Positions 30,928-41,392 of a DNA stretch of 64,000 nt are shown one piece after another. The translations under genes were made by a program, and so were the position numbers. Every line of letters starts with the position of its first letter. Positions within the stretch are counted from its first letter, which is position 1. Source of the stretch: Desulfuromonadaceae bacterium (lineage in GTDB: Bacteria > Desulfobacterota > Desulfuromonadia > Desulfuromonadales > SZUA-401); contig QKBP01000108.1 of NCBI GenBank assembly GCA_003246035.1, positions 1 to 64,000 on the forward strand. Direction: 5' to 3'. The notes under the pieces are model-generated. The model was not told the origin of the DNA, searched no databases, and saw only the letters and a program-made list of their open reading frames with translations.

Positions 30928-33009
30928 GTGGTGTACACGGGTCTCCGATACGCGCTGATGTGGATCCTGATGCTGGTGTGGGTGCAGCAGGCCGGCGCGG
31001 CGATTACTTCCCTGGCCGGCGGTGCGCCGGTTCAGGTCGAAGCTGACCAGTTCTGGCTGGAAGGGGAGACCAATACCTACAGGGCGATCGGTGATGTGAG
31101 CATCCGCGGGAATAATCTCCAGCTTGAAGCTCAGGAGGTCTCCTGGAACGCCGACAGCGGTGATGCCATCGCAACCGGGAAGGTCAGTCTCATTAGCCCC
31201 GGATCGGTTGTTCGGGGTGATTTCCTCTCCTTCAACCTTGAGACCGGGTTGGGCGAGCTCACCCAGGGAGACGTCCTGCTCGAGGAGGAGAATTTTCACT
31301 TCAGCGGCGAGCGGATCGCGCGTACCGGAGAACGAGATTTCGAGGTCGAAAGAGGGACCTTTACCAGCTGTGACCCTGAAGACCCTGACTGGCAGTTTGT
31401 CGCCAGCCGCCTCCGGGTGCGTAACGGACGCTGGGCCTCCGCCAAGCACGTCCGCTTTCATGTGGCCGATATCCCCGTTTTCTATCTCCCCTACCTGATC
31501 TACCCGATCCGCTACGAGCGGGAATCGGGGTTCCTCGAGCCTGAGATCGGTTATTCCAGCCGCAAGGGGACCGAGCTGTCGCTGGTTTACTACTGGGCCA
31601 TGGCCCAGCACATGGATGCTTCGATCGGACTTGATTACCTGTCGAAGATCGGCCTCGGCAAGTCCCTCGAGTATCGCTACGCCCTCTCGCGGGGCAACAA
31701 CGGCACCTTGAAGGCCTACCACGTCAGCGGGATCAAGGACAATCCCAACAGTCATGCCTTCTCCTGGGAACACGACGGTTGGCTCCCCGGGCAGATTCGG
31801 ATGCTGGCGGATACCGAATACGTCAGCCGCAGGGAGTTCCTCGAAGACTTCGGCGATGCCGCGGAGGTGTACAACCAGGACCTGACAGAGTCGACCCTGG
31901 CGTTCACACGGGCCTGGGAGCGCAGTTATGCCGGGGTTCGCTTCGACTATACCCAGGACCTGGCGACGGGCGACAAGGGCGTGCTTCAGGAGCTCCCGCG
32001 CCTCGATCTCTCACGGGTACGCAGCCGGGCAGGTACGACCCCGCTGTTTTATGGTATCGATACCACCAGCAGCTATTTCTGGCGTGACGAAGGACAGCAG
32101 GGGAAACGTGTCCTGCTGCGTCCGATGCTGGGTGCCGACCTCCACCTCGGGCGTTACCTCGCCTTTGAGCCGGAGATTGCCTACCTGCAGCGTTACTACG
32201 ATTCCGGCAACCCGGAGGAGAGCGAGGACGCGTTTGGCACTTACGAACTGGCCGCCCGGATCAAGAGCGAGTTGACGCGGGTTTTCGAGGTTGGCGGTGA
32301 ACGAATCGAACGGGTACGGCATGTTCTCGAGCCTCGCCTGAGCTATGAGTATCGTGCCGACGAGGAACAGCAGGGGCTCCCCGAGTTCGACTTTCGTGAT
32401 CGGGTCGAGGCGTTGAACGTTGTCGAGCTGGCCTTGGTCAACCGCCTGACGGCCAAGCTAATCGGCGAGGGCGATATCCCCTACTACCACGAGTTTCTCA
32501 ACCTGCGTCTCTCCCAGGGATTCGATGTTTCCGAACAGCGTCGGAACCTGGACCCCGGTGACGAACGTCGCCGACCCTGGAGGCCGTTCCGCAGCGAACT
32601 GGTGGTACGCCCGACGCGTAACAGCTTTATCGACGTCGATGCCCGTTTCGACGTCAACTCGGGTGCCAAGGCGCCCGACCGGCGTACTCTCAGCCTGGAC
32701 AGCCGGGCCGGAGTGAAGGATGCCCGGGGGAACAGCCTCCAGCTCGGTTACTACTATCGCCCCGAGGCTGAGAAGTACCTGTCGGGGAACCTCGAAACCG
32801 TCTGGCTCGACCCGCTCTTCCTGCAGTTCCTGCAGCGTTACGATTTTCGCGATCGCCGGAATCTCGAGAGTCGCCTGCGGACCGAGTATCGCAGCGAATG
32901 CTGGAGCGTGGCCCTGACGCTGACCGACAGGCTCGATGAGCAGTCGTTCATGATCTCGTTTTCTCTGGGGGGCTTCGGTGAACTCGGGGAGATGGGGGGA
33001 GGGCTGTAA
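30928..33009 (+). CDS. lptD: LPS-assembly protein LptD
   Basis: 693 residues, GTG start at 30928 behind CTGGAG; a second GTG follows at once. A signal peptide (about 1-25) leads to an LptA-like beta-jellyroll (about 35-145) and a 26-strand-type barrel region (about 165-693) that places lipopolysaccharide in the outer membrane with LptE. Only two cysteines are present, C148 (FTSCDPE) and C658 (SECWSV), where E. coli has four; they can form just one interdomain disulfide. It starts four bases after the folC stop. Confidence 0.92.
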   Translation: MVYTGLRYALMWILMLVWVQQAGAAITSLAGGAPVQVEADQFWLEGETNTYRAIGDVSIRGNNLQLEAQEVSWNADSGDAIATGKVSLISPGSVVRGDFLSFNLETGLGELTQGDVLLEEENFHFSGERIARTGERDFEVERGTFTSCDPEDPDWQFVASRLRVRNGRWASAKHVRFHVADIPVFYLPYLIYPIRYERESGFLEPEIGYSSRKGTELSLVYYWAMAQHMDASIGLDYLSKIGLGKSLEYRYALSRGNNGTLKAYHVSGIKDNPNSHAFSWEHDGWLPGQIRMLADTEYVSRREFLEDFGDAAEVYNQDLTESTLAFTRAWERSYAGVRFDYTQDLATGDKGVLQELPRLDLSRVRSRAGTTPLFYGIDTTSSYFWRDEGQQGKRVLLRPMLGADLHLGRYLAFEPEIAYLQRYYDSGNPEESEDAFGTYELAARIKSELTRVFEVGGERIERVRHVLEPRLSYEYRADEEQQGLPEFDFRDRVEALNVVELALVNRLTAKLIGEGDIPYYHEFLNLRLSQGFDVSEQRRNLDPGDERRRPWRPFRSELVVRPTRNSFIDVDARFDVNSGAKAPDRRTLSLDSRAGVKDARGNSLQLGYYYRPEAEKYLSGNLETVWLDPLFLQFLQRYDFRDRRNLESRLRTEYRSECWSVALTLTDRLDEQSFMISFSLGGFGELGEMGGGL

Positions 33010-33011
33010 GA

Positions 33012-33039
33012 AGGTGCGGAGTGGTGACACCCCGCACCT
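33012..33039. terminator. Hairpin between convergent lptD and the HhH gene
   Basis: AGGTGCGG (33012-33019) pairs with CCGCACCT (33032-33039), with a smaller GTG/CAC stem inside. It lies between two convergent stop codons and likely works for both strands, although the + side lacks a T-tract and the - side has only TTCTT. Confidence 0.5.
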
Positions 33040-33046
33040 GTCGATG

Positions 33047-33355
33047 TTACTTGAGGCTGATCCAGGGGAGGAGCTTGGCGAGGCTCTTCTCGCCGATGCC
33101 GCGTACCGCCGTCAGTTCCTCGGGAGCGGCAAACGGACCGTGTTCGGAGCGGTAGGTGACGATGCGTTCCGCAAGGGTGGCGCCGACCCCGGGGATGACC
33201 TGCAGTTCCTCGGCGCTGGCCTGGTTGATGTTGACCTTGCTGACGACCTGCTCGCGCTGCCCGGTCTCACCCGGATCGCCAGCCAGAACCGTCACCGGCA
33301 GCCCCATGCACGTCATCAGCGCAAGCACCATCACGAGCTTCTGAAACATTTTCAT
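33047..33355 (-). CDS. Secreted ComEA-like helix-hairpin-helix protein
   Basis: 102 residues. Signal peptide 1-25 (MVLALMTCMGLPVTVLA), then a tandem helix-hairpin-helix domain (about 40-102) with VNINQASAEELQVIPGVGAT and ELTAVRGIGEKSLAKLLPWI. The fold binds DNA backbone without sequence specificity; ComEA uses it in DNA uptake through the periplasm. No other competence gene is nearby, so DNA uptake is only inferred. AAGGAGGGTACAA gives an excellent ribosome site. Confidence 0.88.
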   Translation of the reverse strand: MKMFQKLVMVLALMTCMGLPVTVLAGDPGETGQREQVVSKVNINQASAEELQVIPGVGATLAERIVTYRSEHGPFAAPEELTAVRGIGEKSLAKLLPWISLK

Positions 33356-33399
33356 TTGTACCCTCCTTGGGATTGAATGGGCCGAATTGGGCCGATATG

Positions 33400-33429
33400 A
33401 AATTAATCAAAACTAACATATCTTGTCAA
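33400..33429 (-). promoter_or_regulatory. Promoter of the ComEA-like gene
   Basis: On the - strand, TTGACA (33424-33429, perfect -35), 18-base spacer, TAATTT (33400-33405). The region is AT-rich against a GC-rich genome. The start would be near 33393, leaving a leader of about 38 bases. Confidence 0.65.
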
Positions 33430-33450
33430 TAGCTGAGGTGAGGAGATTTT

Positions 33451-33480
33451 TTGACCTCTCCCCGCGGACGATGGCACAAT
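33451..33480 (+). promoter_or_regulatory. Possible promoter of ftsB
   Basis: TTGACC (33451-33456), 18-base spacer, CACAAT (33475-33480). It would start transcription about 40 bases before ftsB and is back to back with the ComEA-like promoter. Confidence 0.45.
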
Positions 33481-33525
33481 ACCGCTTGCAGTTTCCGTAG
33501 CGTCGCGTGACGAAAGAGAACGAGG

Positions 33526-33873
33526 ATGGATACACCCCGCGAAGAACATCCCCGCAGCAGCATGTTCGGCCGTCTTGCCCTGCTGGTCGTCCTGCTGATC
33601 CTCGGAGTGGCGCTTTTCGGTGAAAAGGGGATCGTTCGGCTGGTCAAGCTGATGCGCGAGCGCGAGATGCTGACCGTCGAGGTCGAGCAACTCAAGCAGG
33701 AGAATGAGCGGCTGCGCCAGGAGATCGATGCCCTGCGTTCCGACCAGCGCTACCTCGAGCAGTTGGCGCGCCGGGAACTCGGCATGGTACGCGAGGACGA
33801 ACAGGTCTACCAGTTTCGCCCCGCCAGGAAACCGGAGCCGGCGTTGTCCCCGCAGAGGGACGGAGAGCATTGA
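33526..33873 (+). CDS. ftsB: FtsB/DivIC-family septum protein
   Basis: 115 residues. One transmembrane helix (about 17-35, LALLVVLLILGVALF) and a heptad coiled coil (about 40-75, LTVEVEQLKQENERLRQEID), then the short FtsB-like LEQLARRELGMVREDEQVYQF. Such proteins join FtsL and FtsQ at the divisome. The C-terminal tail is Pro-rich and variable. AACGAGGATGG holds its ribosome site. Confidence 0.85.
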   Translation: MDTPREEHPRSSMFGRLALLVVLLILGVALFGEKGIVRLVKLMREREMLTVEVEQLKQENERLRQEIDALRSDQRYLEQLARRELGMVREDEQVYQFRPARKPEPALSPQRDGEH

Positions 33874-33927
33874 CAGCAAGGCGGACGGTCGATACGATAC
33901 GCCGTTTCGTCAAGGAGTGACCCCGTC

Positions 33928-34110
33928 ATGGCCTATCATGCCCCGAAATGCTGCCCCGTGTGTGCCTGGAGAGCTAACTGCGTGAAGCGCGCGACCGGTG
34001 GTGGTGACGGAATACTCAACTGCCCCGAATTTACCGAAGACGTCCTGTTGCGCAAGGAGCGGGAAAAGGAAGCCGCCGAGACGCGGCAGGACGACGACCA
34101 AGAGGCCTGA
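33928..34110 (+). CDS. Small Cys-rich protein of unknown function
   Basis: 60 residues, with AAGGAG ten bases upstream of the ATG. The N-terminal half holds five cysteines (KCCPVCAWRANC and LNCPEF), a likely metal site. The C-terminal half is charged and helical (LLRKEREKEAAETRQ). No signal peptide or membrane segment. It ends five bases before argS. I do not recognise a family; the codon use matches its neighbours. Confidence 0.75.
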   Translation: MAYHAPKCCPVCAWRANCVKRATGGGDGILNCPEFTEDVLLRKEREKEAAETRQDDDQEA

Positions 34111-34114
34111 ACGC

Positions 34115-35776
34115 ATGAAGAACCAGTTGCGAAAACACATACGACACGCCCTCGAGGCGTGTTTTAACGCCGGAACGCTCAGCAGCGGCACGATCCCCGA
34201 GTTTTCGATCGAAGTGCCCGCCCAGGCTGAACATGGCGACCTGGCGACCAATGCGGCCATGCTCATGGCCCGCGCCGAGCGCAAGGCGCCGCGCCAGATC
34301 GCCGAGATTCTGGTGGCGGCCCTCGGGGACGGCGACGGTCTCTGGAGCCGGATCGACATTGCCGGACCCGGTTTTATCAATTTCGTGCTCGCGCCGACCT
34401 GCTGGTACGCTGTGCTCGACCAGGTCATGCAGGAACAGGAGCGTTTCGGGCGCAGCCACATGGGGAAGGGCCAGAAGATCCAGGTCGAGTTCGTCAGCGC
34501 CAACCCGACCGGTCCCCTGCATATCGGTCACGGGCGCGGCGCCGCTGTCGGCGACGCGGTTGCGGAGATCCTCTCGGCTGCCGGTTTCGACGTGCAGCGT
34601 GAATACTACGTCAACGATGCCGGAAACCAGGTCTCCAATCTGGCCATCTCGATCTGGTCACGGCTGAGGGAGTTGCTGGGCGAGCAGGTGGCCTTCCCCG
34701 AGGACGGCTATCAGGGGGGGTACATTCGCGACCTCGCGGCGCGTCTCAACGATGAGCACCCCGATGTGGCGGGATTGCCCGAGGAGGATGGACTCAAGCG
34801 GTGCGCGGCCTTCGGCGTCAAGAGCGTGCTGGCGTGGATCGCCGACGATCTCGAGGCGTTCGGGATCCGTTTCGACAACTGGTACAGCGAGCAGAGCCTC
34901 TACGACAGGGACATGGTCCGGATCGAGCTCGGCAAGCTCGCCGACAAGGGGCTGAGCTACGAACAGGACGGTGCGCTGTGGTTCCGCACCACCGAATACG
35001 GCGACGACAAGGACCGGGTGCTGATCAAGTCGGATGGGAGCCCGACCTATTTTGCTTCCGACGTGGCCTACCACATGGAGAAGTTCGAGCGCGGTTTCGA
35101 GCGGGTCATCGACGTGTGGGGTGCCGACCACCACGGCTACGTGCCGCGTATGAAGGCGGTGCTGGCCGGTCTCGGCCATCCCCCCGAGGATCTCGAGGTG
35201 CTGCTGATCCAGATGGTCAACCTGCTGCGCGACGGGCAGCCGTTCACCATGGGGAAACGCTCCGGGAATTTCATCACCCTGCGCGAGGTGGTCGACGAGG
35301 TGGGGCGCGATGCCTGCCGCTTCTTCTTTCTGATGCGTCGTTCCGACAGCCAGCTTGATTTCGACCTCGAGCTGGCGAAAAAACAGAGCAACGAGAACCC
35401 CGTCTACTACGTGCAGTATCTGCACGCGCGGGTGCGCAGCATCCAACGCAATGCCGATGAAGCAGGAGTCACCACCCCGGGCTGTGGGGAGGTCGACTTT
35501 TCGCCGCTCACCGACGAGGACGAACTCACCCTTGCCAAGTACCTGAGCCGTTACCCGGAAGTGGTCGAGCAGGCCGCACGCGGCTGCGAGCCGCACCGGG
35601 TCGTCTATTACCTGCAGGAACTCGCGGCGCTGTTTCACAGCTACTACAACCGCCAGAAGGTGCTCGTCGAAGATCTCCCCACCGCCCAGGCGCGTCTCTA
35701 TCTGGTAGAATGTGTGCGCATAGTTGTCGCCAACGCTCTGGAGCTTCTCGGGGTTTCGGCGCCGGAACGGATGTAG
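34115..35776 (+). CDS. argS: Arginyl-tRNA synthetase
   Basis: 553 residues from the ATG at 34115. The class I HIGH motif appears as PTGPLHIGHGRGAAVGDA (residues about 127-144). FTMGKRSGNFITL takes the place of KMSKS, as is usual in ArgRS. The C-terminal DALR anticodon domain ends LVECVRIVVANALELLGVSA. Charges tRNA-Arg. Confidence 0.97.
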   Translation: MKNQLRKHIRHALEACFNAGTLSSGTIPEFSIEVPAQAEHGDLATNAAMLMARAERKAPRQIAEILVAALGDGDGLWSRIDIAGPGFINFVLAPTCWYAVLDQVMQEQERFGRSHMGKGQKIQVEFVSANPTGPLHIGHGRGAAVGDAVAEILSAAGFDVQREYYVNDAGNQVSNLAISIWSRLRELLGEQVAFPEDGYQGGYIRDLAARLNDEHPDVAGLPEEDGLKRCAAFGVKSVLAWIADDLEAFGIRFDNWYSEQSLYDRDMVRIELGKLADKGLSYEQDGALWFRTTEYGDDKDRVLIKSDGSPTYFASDVAYHMEKFERGFERVIDVWGADHHGYVPRMKAVLAGLGHPPEDLEVLLIQMVNLLRDGQPFTMGKRSGNFITLREVVDEVGRDACRFFFLMRRSDSQLDFDLELAKKQSNENPVYYVQYLHARVRSIQRNADEAGVTTPGCGEVDFSPLTDEDELTLAKYLSRYPEVVEQAARGCEPHRVVYYLQELAALFHSYYNRQKVLVEDLPTAQARLYLVECVRIVVANALELLGVSAPERM

Positions 35777-35792
35777 GCCGCGGAGAGAGGGT

Positions 35793-36473
35793 ATGCGAGA
35801 TCACAAGCCCCGTGCCCAGAAGCGCCAGGAATACAAGCAGGTGATCGGTCTGCTGGTGTTGGTGCTGGCCGTGGCGTCGGTCAGCTTCGCACTCGGAGTC
35901 GCCGTGGGGCGCCGGGGCGAGCCGGCCGTAACGGCCGAGAGTGCGGCCGGGGTTCGCAAGACCGTCGCCGAGACCTCAACGCCGGCCGGTCAACAGGCCT
36001 CCCCCGAGGATGCCCCGAAGGTCAACCTGACCTTTTACGACACCCTCCCCAAGGGCGAAGAGACCCCGCTGGGAAGCGGCATCAACCCCCCACCGCAGAA
36101 GACCGCAGCCGAACCTGTCGAGGCCGCTCCCCCAAAGGAGGAGAAGGTTGCTGCTCCCGAAAAGACGTCTGTCTCTTCGACGCTCAGTGCGAATGCCACG
36201 CCAGCGAGTACACCCAAGCCCCCCCCCGTCACGTCGGGCGAATACGTGGTCCAAGTCGCCTCCTTCAAGGGGGATGAGGACGCCCGGACACTGCAGACCA
36301 GGCTTCTTGGCAAGGGGCACAGGGCCTACCTGCAACGGGTCGATCTGGGTGAAAAGGGCATCTGGACTCGGGTCTACGTAGGCTTTTTCAATTCGGCCGA
36401 TGCGGCCAAAAAAGTTGCCGACAGGCTGGTCGCCGAGGACAAGCTTTCCCCCATGGTCAGGCGCCGCCCCTGA
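35793..36473 (+). CDS. SPOR-domain inner-membrane protein (DedD/FtsN-like)
   Basis: 226 residues. Cytoplasmic basic N-terminus, one transmembrane helix (about 18-40, IGLLVLVLAVASVSFALGVA), a Pro/Ala/Glu-rich periplasmic linker, and a C-terminal SPOR domain (about 148-225, GEYVVQVASFKGDEDARTLQ). SPOR domains bind denuded glycan at the septum, so a division role is likely; ftsB lies 2 kb upstream. A strong tRNA promoter follows 13 bases after the stop. Confidence 0.88.
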   Translation: MRDHKPRAQKRQEYKQVIGLLVLVLAVASVSFALGVAVGRRGEPAVTAESAAGVRKTVAETSTPAGQQASPEDAPKVNLTFYDTLPKGEETPLGSGINPPPQKTAAEPVEAAPPKEEKVAAPEKTSVSSTLSANATPASTPKPPPVTSGEYVVQVASFKGDEDARTLQTRLLGKGHRAYLQRVDLGEKGIWTRVYVGFFNSADAAKKVADRLVAEDKLSPMVRRRP

Positions 36474-36486
36474 GCCGAGAAAGTGC

Positions 36487-36515
36487 TTGACACGCAGTTC
36501 GACTGCGCATATATT
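36487..36515 (+). promoter_or_regulatory. tRNA operon promoter
   Basis: TTGACA (36487-36492), spacer 17, TATATT (36510-36515), one of the best promoters in the window. The start would be near 36522, seven bases before the first tRNA. The spacer itself is a perfect inverted repeat, CGCAGT-TCG-ACTGCG (36493-36507). Confidence 0.85.
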
Positions 36516-36528
36516 TCCGCTTCTGTGA

Positions 36529-36605
<77 letters not shown>

Positions 36606-36636
36606 AATTAGACAGCCGAGGCGCTGTTAAACGTTC

Positions 36637-36713
36637 GGCGGTGTAGCTCAGTTGGTTAGAGCATGCGGCTCATATCCGCAGTGTCCGGAGTTCGAATCTC
36701 TGCACCGCCACCA
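36637..36713 (+). tRNA. CAU tRNA, probably elongator tRNA-Met
   Basis: 77 bases with encoded CCA. A paired GGCGGTG/CACCGCC acceptor, loop CTCATAT, T-arm CGGAG/CTCTG with one G-T pair. The CAT anticodon could be elongator Met or, if C34 is changed to lysidine, Ile2. I favour Met from overall resemblance to GGCGGTG-type tRNA-Met, but the modifying enzyme TilS is encoded 84 bases downstream, so Ile2 stays open. Confidence 0.8.
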
Positions 36714-36722
36714 TACCTGCGA

Positions 36723-36750
36723 AGCCCTCCCGTAACCGGGGGGGCTTTTT
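36723..36750 (+). terminator. Terminator of the tRNA operon
   Basis: AGCCCTCCCG (36723-36732) pairs with CGGGGGGGCT (36737-36746) around TAAC, ten pairs with one T-G, followed by T residues to 36750 and a second T run. It ends the two-tRNA transcript before tilS. Confidence 0.85.
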
Positions 36751-36796
36751 GCTTTTGCGCCCCCGTGCGGAACGGTTTCTGGTACAATCCAAGCCT

Positions 36797-38188
36797 ATGA
36801 GCGTGTCGACTGTGGAAAGACGATTTCGGGACGTCCTTGAGGCCGGACTGGTGGCCAGGGGCGACCGGGTTCTGGCGGCGGTGTCCGGCGGTGCCGACTC
36901 GGTTGCGCTGCTTCATCTGCTCTTGCGGGCCTCGGGCGAGCTCGGCTTCGAAGTGGCGGCTGCCCATTGCGATCACGCTCTGCGCCCCGAAAGCGACCGG
37001 GATGCACGGTTTGTCGAAGAACTGTGTGCGTCCCTGGGGGTTCCGTTGCAGCGGGAACGCGTGGACGTGGGGGGGTGGGCCGCGGAAAAGTCGGTCGGGC
37101 TCGAGGAGGCTGGGCGCTATCTCCGCTATGCGTTTCTGCAGCGCAGCGCCGGCGAGCTCAATTGCCGTTCCATTGCCACGGGACACCATCGCCAGGACCA
37201 GGCAGAGACGGTTCTGCATCGCATCGTGCGCGGATGTGGCCTCAAGGGACTTGTGGCGATGCGTCCCCGAAGGGATCTGGTGATTCGCCCGCTCCTGTCG
37301 TTCAGCCGCGACGAACTGCGTCTTTATCTGGCCGATCGAGGCATCGCGTTTCGCGAGGATCCGAGTAATGCGGATCGTGCCTTCACGCGCAATCGCCTGC
37401 GTCACGACATCCTGCCGGCTCTACGCCAGATGAACCCGCGCCTTGATGATGCCCTCAGCAGGTTGGCTGACACCGCGGCGGCGGAGGAGGACTTCTGGCT
37501 GGGGCACATCGAAGGGTTGCGCGAGCGGTTGTACGACGACGGGTGCTGGCCCGTGGCGGAACTCGTTACGCTCCATGCCGCCGAACGTCGGCGCCTTCTC
37601 ATGGCGCTGCTGCAAGAGCAGGGAGGGGGAGAGGTCGAAGCCGAGCACGTTTTGGCGCTGGAACAGCTGCTGCTCTCGGCGCGTCCCCAGGCGCGTCTCG
37701 ATCTGCCCGGGTGCAAAGCGTACCGGCGGTATGATCGGTTTTTCATCACAACCACGGTGCCGGCGGGAAACGCCCCCTGGCAGCAGGAGATTCATGGTCC
37801 GGGCCGCTTTCTCCTCCCTCTGGGAGGAACGTTGGTCGTTGACGAGGGGGAGCGTGAGGCAGTAGAGACCCTCTGGCGGGTCGAGTTTTCCCGGCAGGAT
37901 CTCGGTTATCCGTTGCAGATTCGCACCTTCCTCCCGGGGGACCGTATCGGTCTCGAGGGGGGCGGGGGACACAAGAAGGTGAAAAAGCTCTACGCCGAGG
38001 CACGTCTCCCCCACGAGGTCCGGGGGGCTCTTCCCTTGGTGGCCCGGGGGGGCGAGGTCTTGTGGGTCCCGGGATTACGTCGCAGTGGCAAGTACCAGCC
38101 GGTAGACGGGGCGGACAGGGTGCTTCGCTTCTGGCTCGAAAAGCCCGAAAGTATTGAAAGTCTGCTTGTGAAGAGTGGTTGTTTATGC
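36797..38188 (+). CDS. tilS: tRNA(Ile)-lysidine synthetase (stop codon 38189-38191)
   Basis: 464 residues from the ATG at 36797. PP-loop ATP pyrophosphatase motif AAVSGGADSVALLHLLL (SGGADS at 30-35), HHRQDQAETVLHRI near 130-145, and a C-terminal domain after about 360. TilS converts C34 of tRNA-Ile2 (CAU) to lysidine so it reads AUA. No good ribosome site precedes the ATG. An extended -10-like TGGTACAAT at 36780-36788 would start transcription almost at the ATG, so initiation may be leaderless or begin at a nearby GTG (36803). Confidence 0.9.
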
Positions 38189-38265
38189 TAGGTTTCGAAT
38201 TTGACTTCACTCCTGCCCTATGACCCTTCCGGGGCGGAAAAGAACAACGCTATACGGGGGGACGC

Positions 38266-40146
<1,881 letters not shown>

Positions 40147-41376
40147 ATGGCGATCCCGCTCCGACGTCTGCAGTTCGTCAGCGAAGTGGATGTACGTCGG
40201 GAACTGGAGCAGATCGCCTGCGACCCCGAAGGGGTTCGGCGCATGGCGGACAAGGGCGTCGCGTGTTGCATCAAGATCGGGGCACTCCCCTGCCGGGCGG
40301 CCAATGTTCTCAAGCAGGAGATGCTCGCGCTGGGGGGGGATGCCGGCGTTGCCCGTGGCAGCGTGGCCTGTTCAATCCCCTCGACCGAGGTCGTGCTGCT
40401 CGGATCGCTCAAGCAGCTGCGTCGTCTCCCGGAACGTCTCAAGACTCAGCCGTTCGGGCTGACGACCCTCGGTCTTGAAATCGAGCGGTTGCTCGCGCGG
40501 CAGGGCTCGCGTCCCGGGGCGTTGCTGGGACGCAGCGTCGTTCTCGATTTGAGCCGTCCCCGTATCATGGGGATACTCAACCTGACCCCCGACTCGTTCT
40601 CGGATGGCGGAGCGTTCCTCGCCCCCGAAGCGGCCCTCGCGCAGGCCCGTCGCATGGTCGACGAGGGGGCCGATCTGATCGATATCGGTGGTGAGAGCTC
40701 GCGCCCCGGTTCGGAATCTGTTTCGCTTCAGCAGGAGCTCGACCGAACCATGCCGGTCATCGAGGCGTTGCGGCGCGAGTGCAATGTTCCGCTCTCCCTC
40801 GACACCACCAAGAGTGCTGTGGCGCGTGAAGGGATTTCCCTCGGGGTCGAGTTTGTCAACGACATCAGCGGCCTCGCGTTCGATGACCGGATGGCCGATG
40901 TGGTGGCCGAAGGCGGCGCCGGCCTGTTCGTCATGCACACCCCGGGGACGCCTGACGTGATGCAGCAGCGTACCGCGTACCTTGACTTGGTCGGCGAGGT
41001 GGTCGGAGCACTGGCCCAGAGCCTTGAGAGGGCGCGCTCAGCAGGCGTCGTTGACGAGAAGCTGGCGGTCGATCCCGGCATCGGCTTTGGCAAGACCGCC
41101 GAAGGAAACCTCACGCTGCTGCGCCGGTTGCCTGAGCTGACCTCTCTCGGACAGCCGATACTGCTCGGTACCTCACGTAAAAGCTTTATCGGCAAGGTAT
41201 TGCAACAGGACGATCCGCAACGGCGCGGCATCGGCACCCTGGCCACGGTGGCACTCGGCGTACAGGGGGGTGCTCAGCTTTTCCGGGTCCATGAAGTCGG
41301 CCCAGCGCGAGAAGCTGCGCTGATGGCCTGGTCGGTCTGTAATGAACGGCTCCCCACCGACAGGGCTGGAGCCTGA
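40147..41376 (+). CDS. folP: Dihydropteroate synthase with a 135-residue N-terminal extension
   Basis: 409 residues, against about 280 for the plain enzyme. The DHPS TIM barrel is at about 138-400: IMGILNLTPDSFSDGG, IDIGGESSRPGS, LSLDTTKSAVA, FVMHTPG, DPGIGFGKT and GTSRKSFIG. Residues 1-135 are an extra domain (ACCIKIGALPCRAANVLKQE) that I cannot assign; similar long forms are known in this bacterial group. It begins immediately after the ftsH stop. Confidence 0.92.
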   Translation: MAIPLRRLQFVSEVDVRRELEQIACDPEGVRRMADKGVACCIKIGALPCRAANVLKQEMLALGGDAGVARGSVACSIPSTEVVLLGSLKQLRRLPERLKTQPFGLTTLGLEIERLLARQGSRPGALLGRSVVLDLSRPRIMGILNLTPDSFSDGGAFLAPEAALAQARRMVDEGADLIDIGGESSRPGSESVSLQQELDRTMPVIEALRRECNVPLSLDTTKSAVAREGISLGVEFVNDISGLAFDDRMADVVAEGGAGLFVMHTPGTPDVMQQRTAYLDLVGEVVGALAQSLERARSAGVVDEKLAVDPGIGFGKTAEGNLTLLRRLPELTSLGQPILLGTSRKSFIGKVLQQDDPQRRGIGTLATVALGVQGGAQLFRVHEVGPAREAALMAWSVCNERLPTDRAGA

Positions 41377-41392
41377 TTGACGGGAACACGCC

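Noticed and set aside
38192..38265. Heat-shock-type promoter for ftsH
   Set aside because: TTTGACTT and CCCTATGA are present but only about 8 bases apart, too close for a sigma-32 promoter; no 17-base-spaced -10 follows TTGACT.
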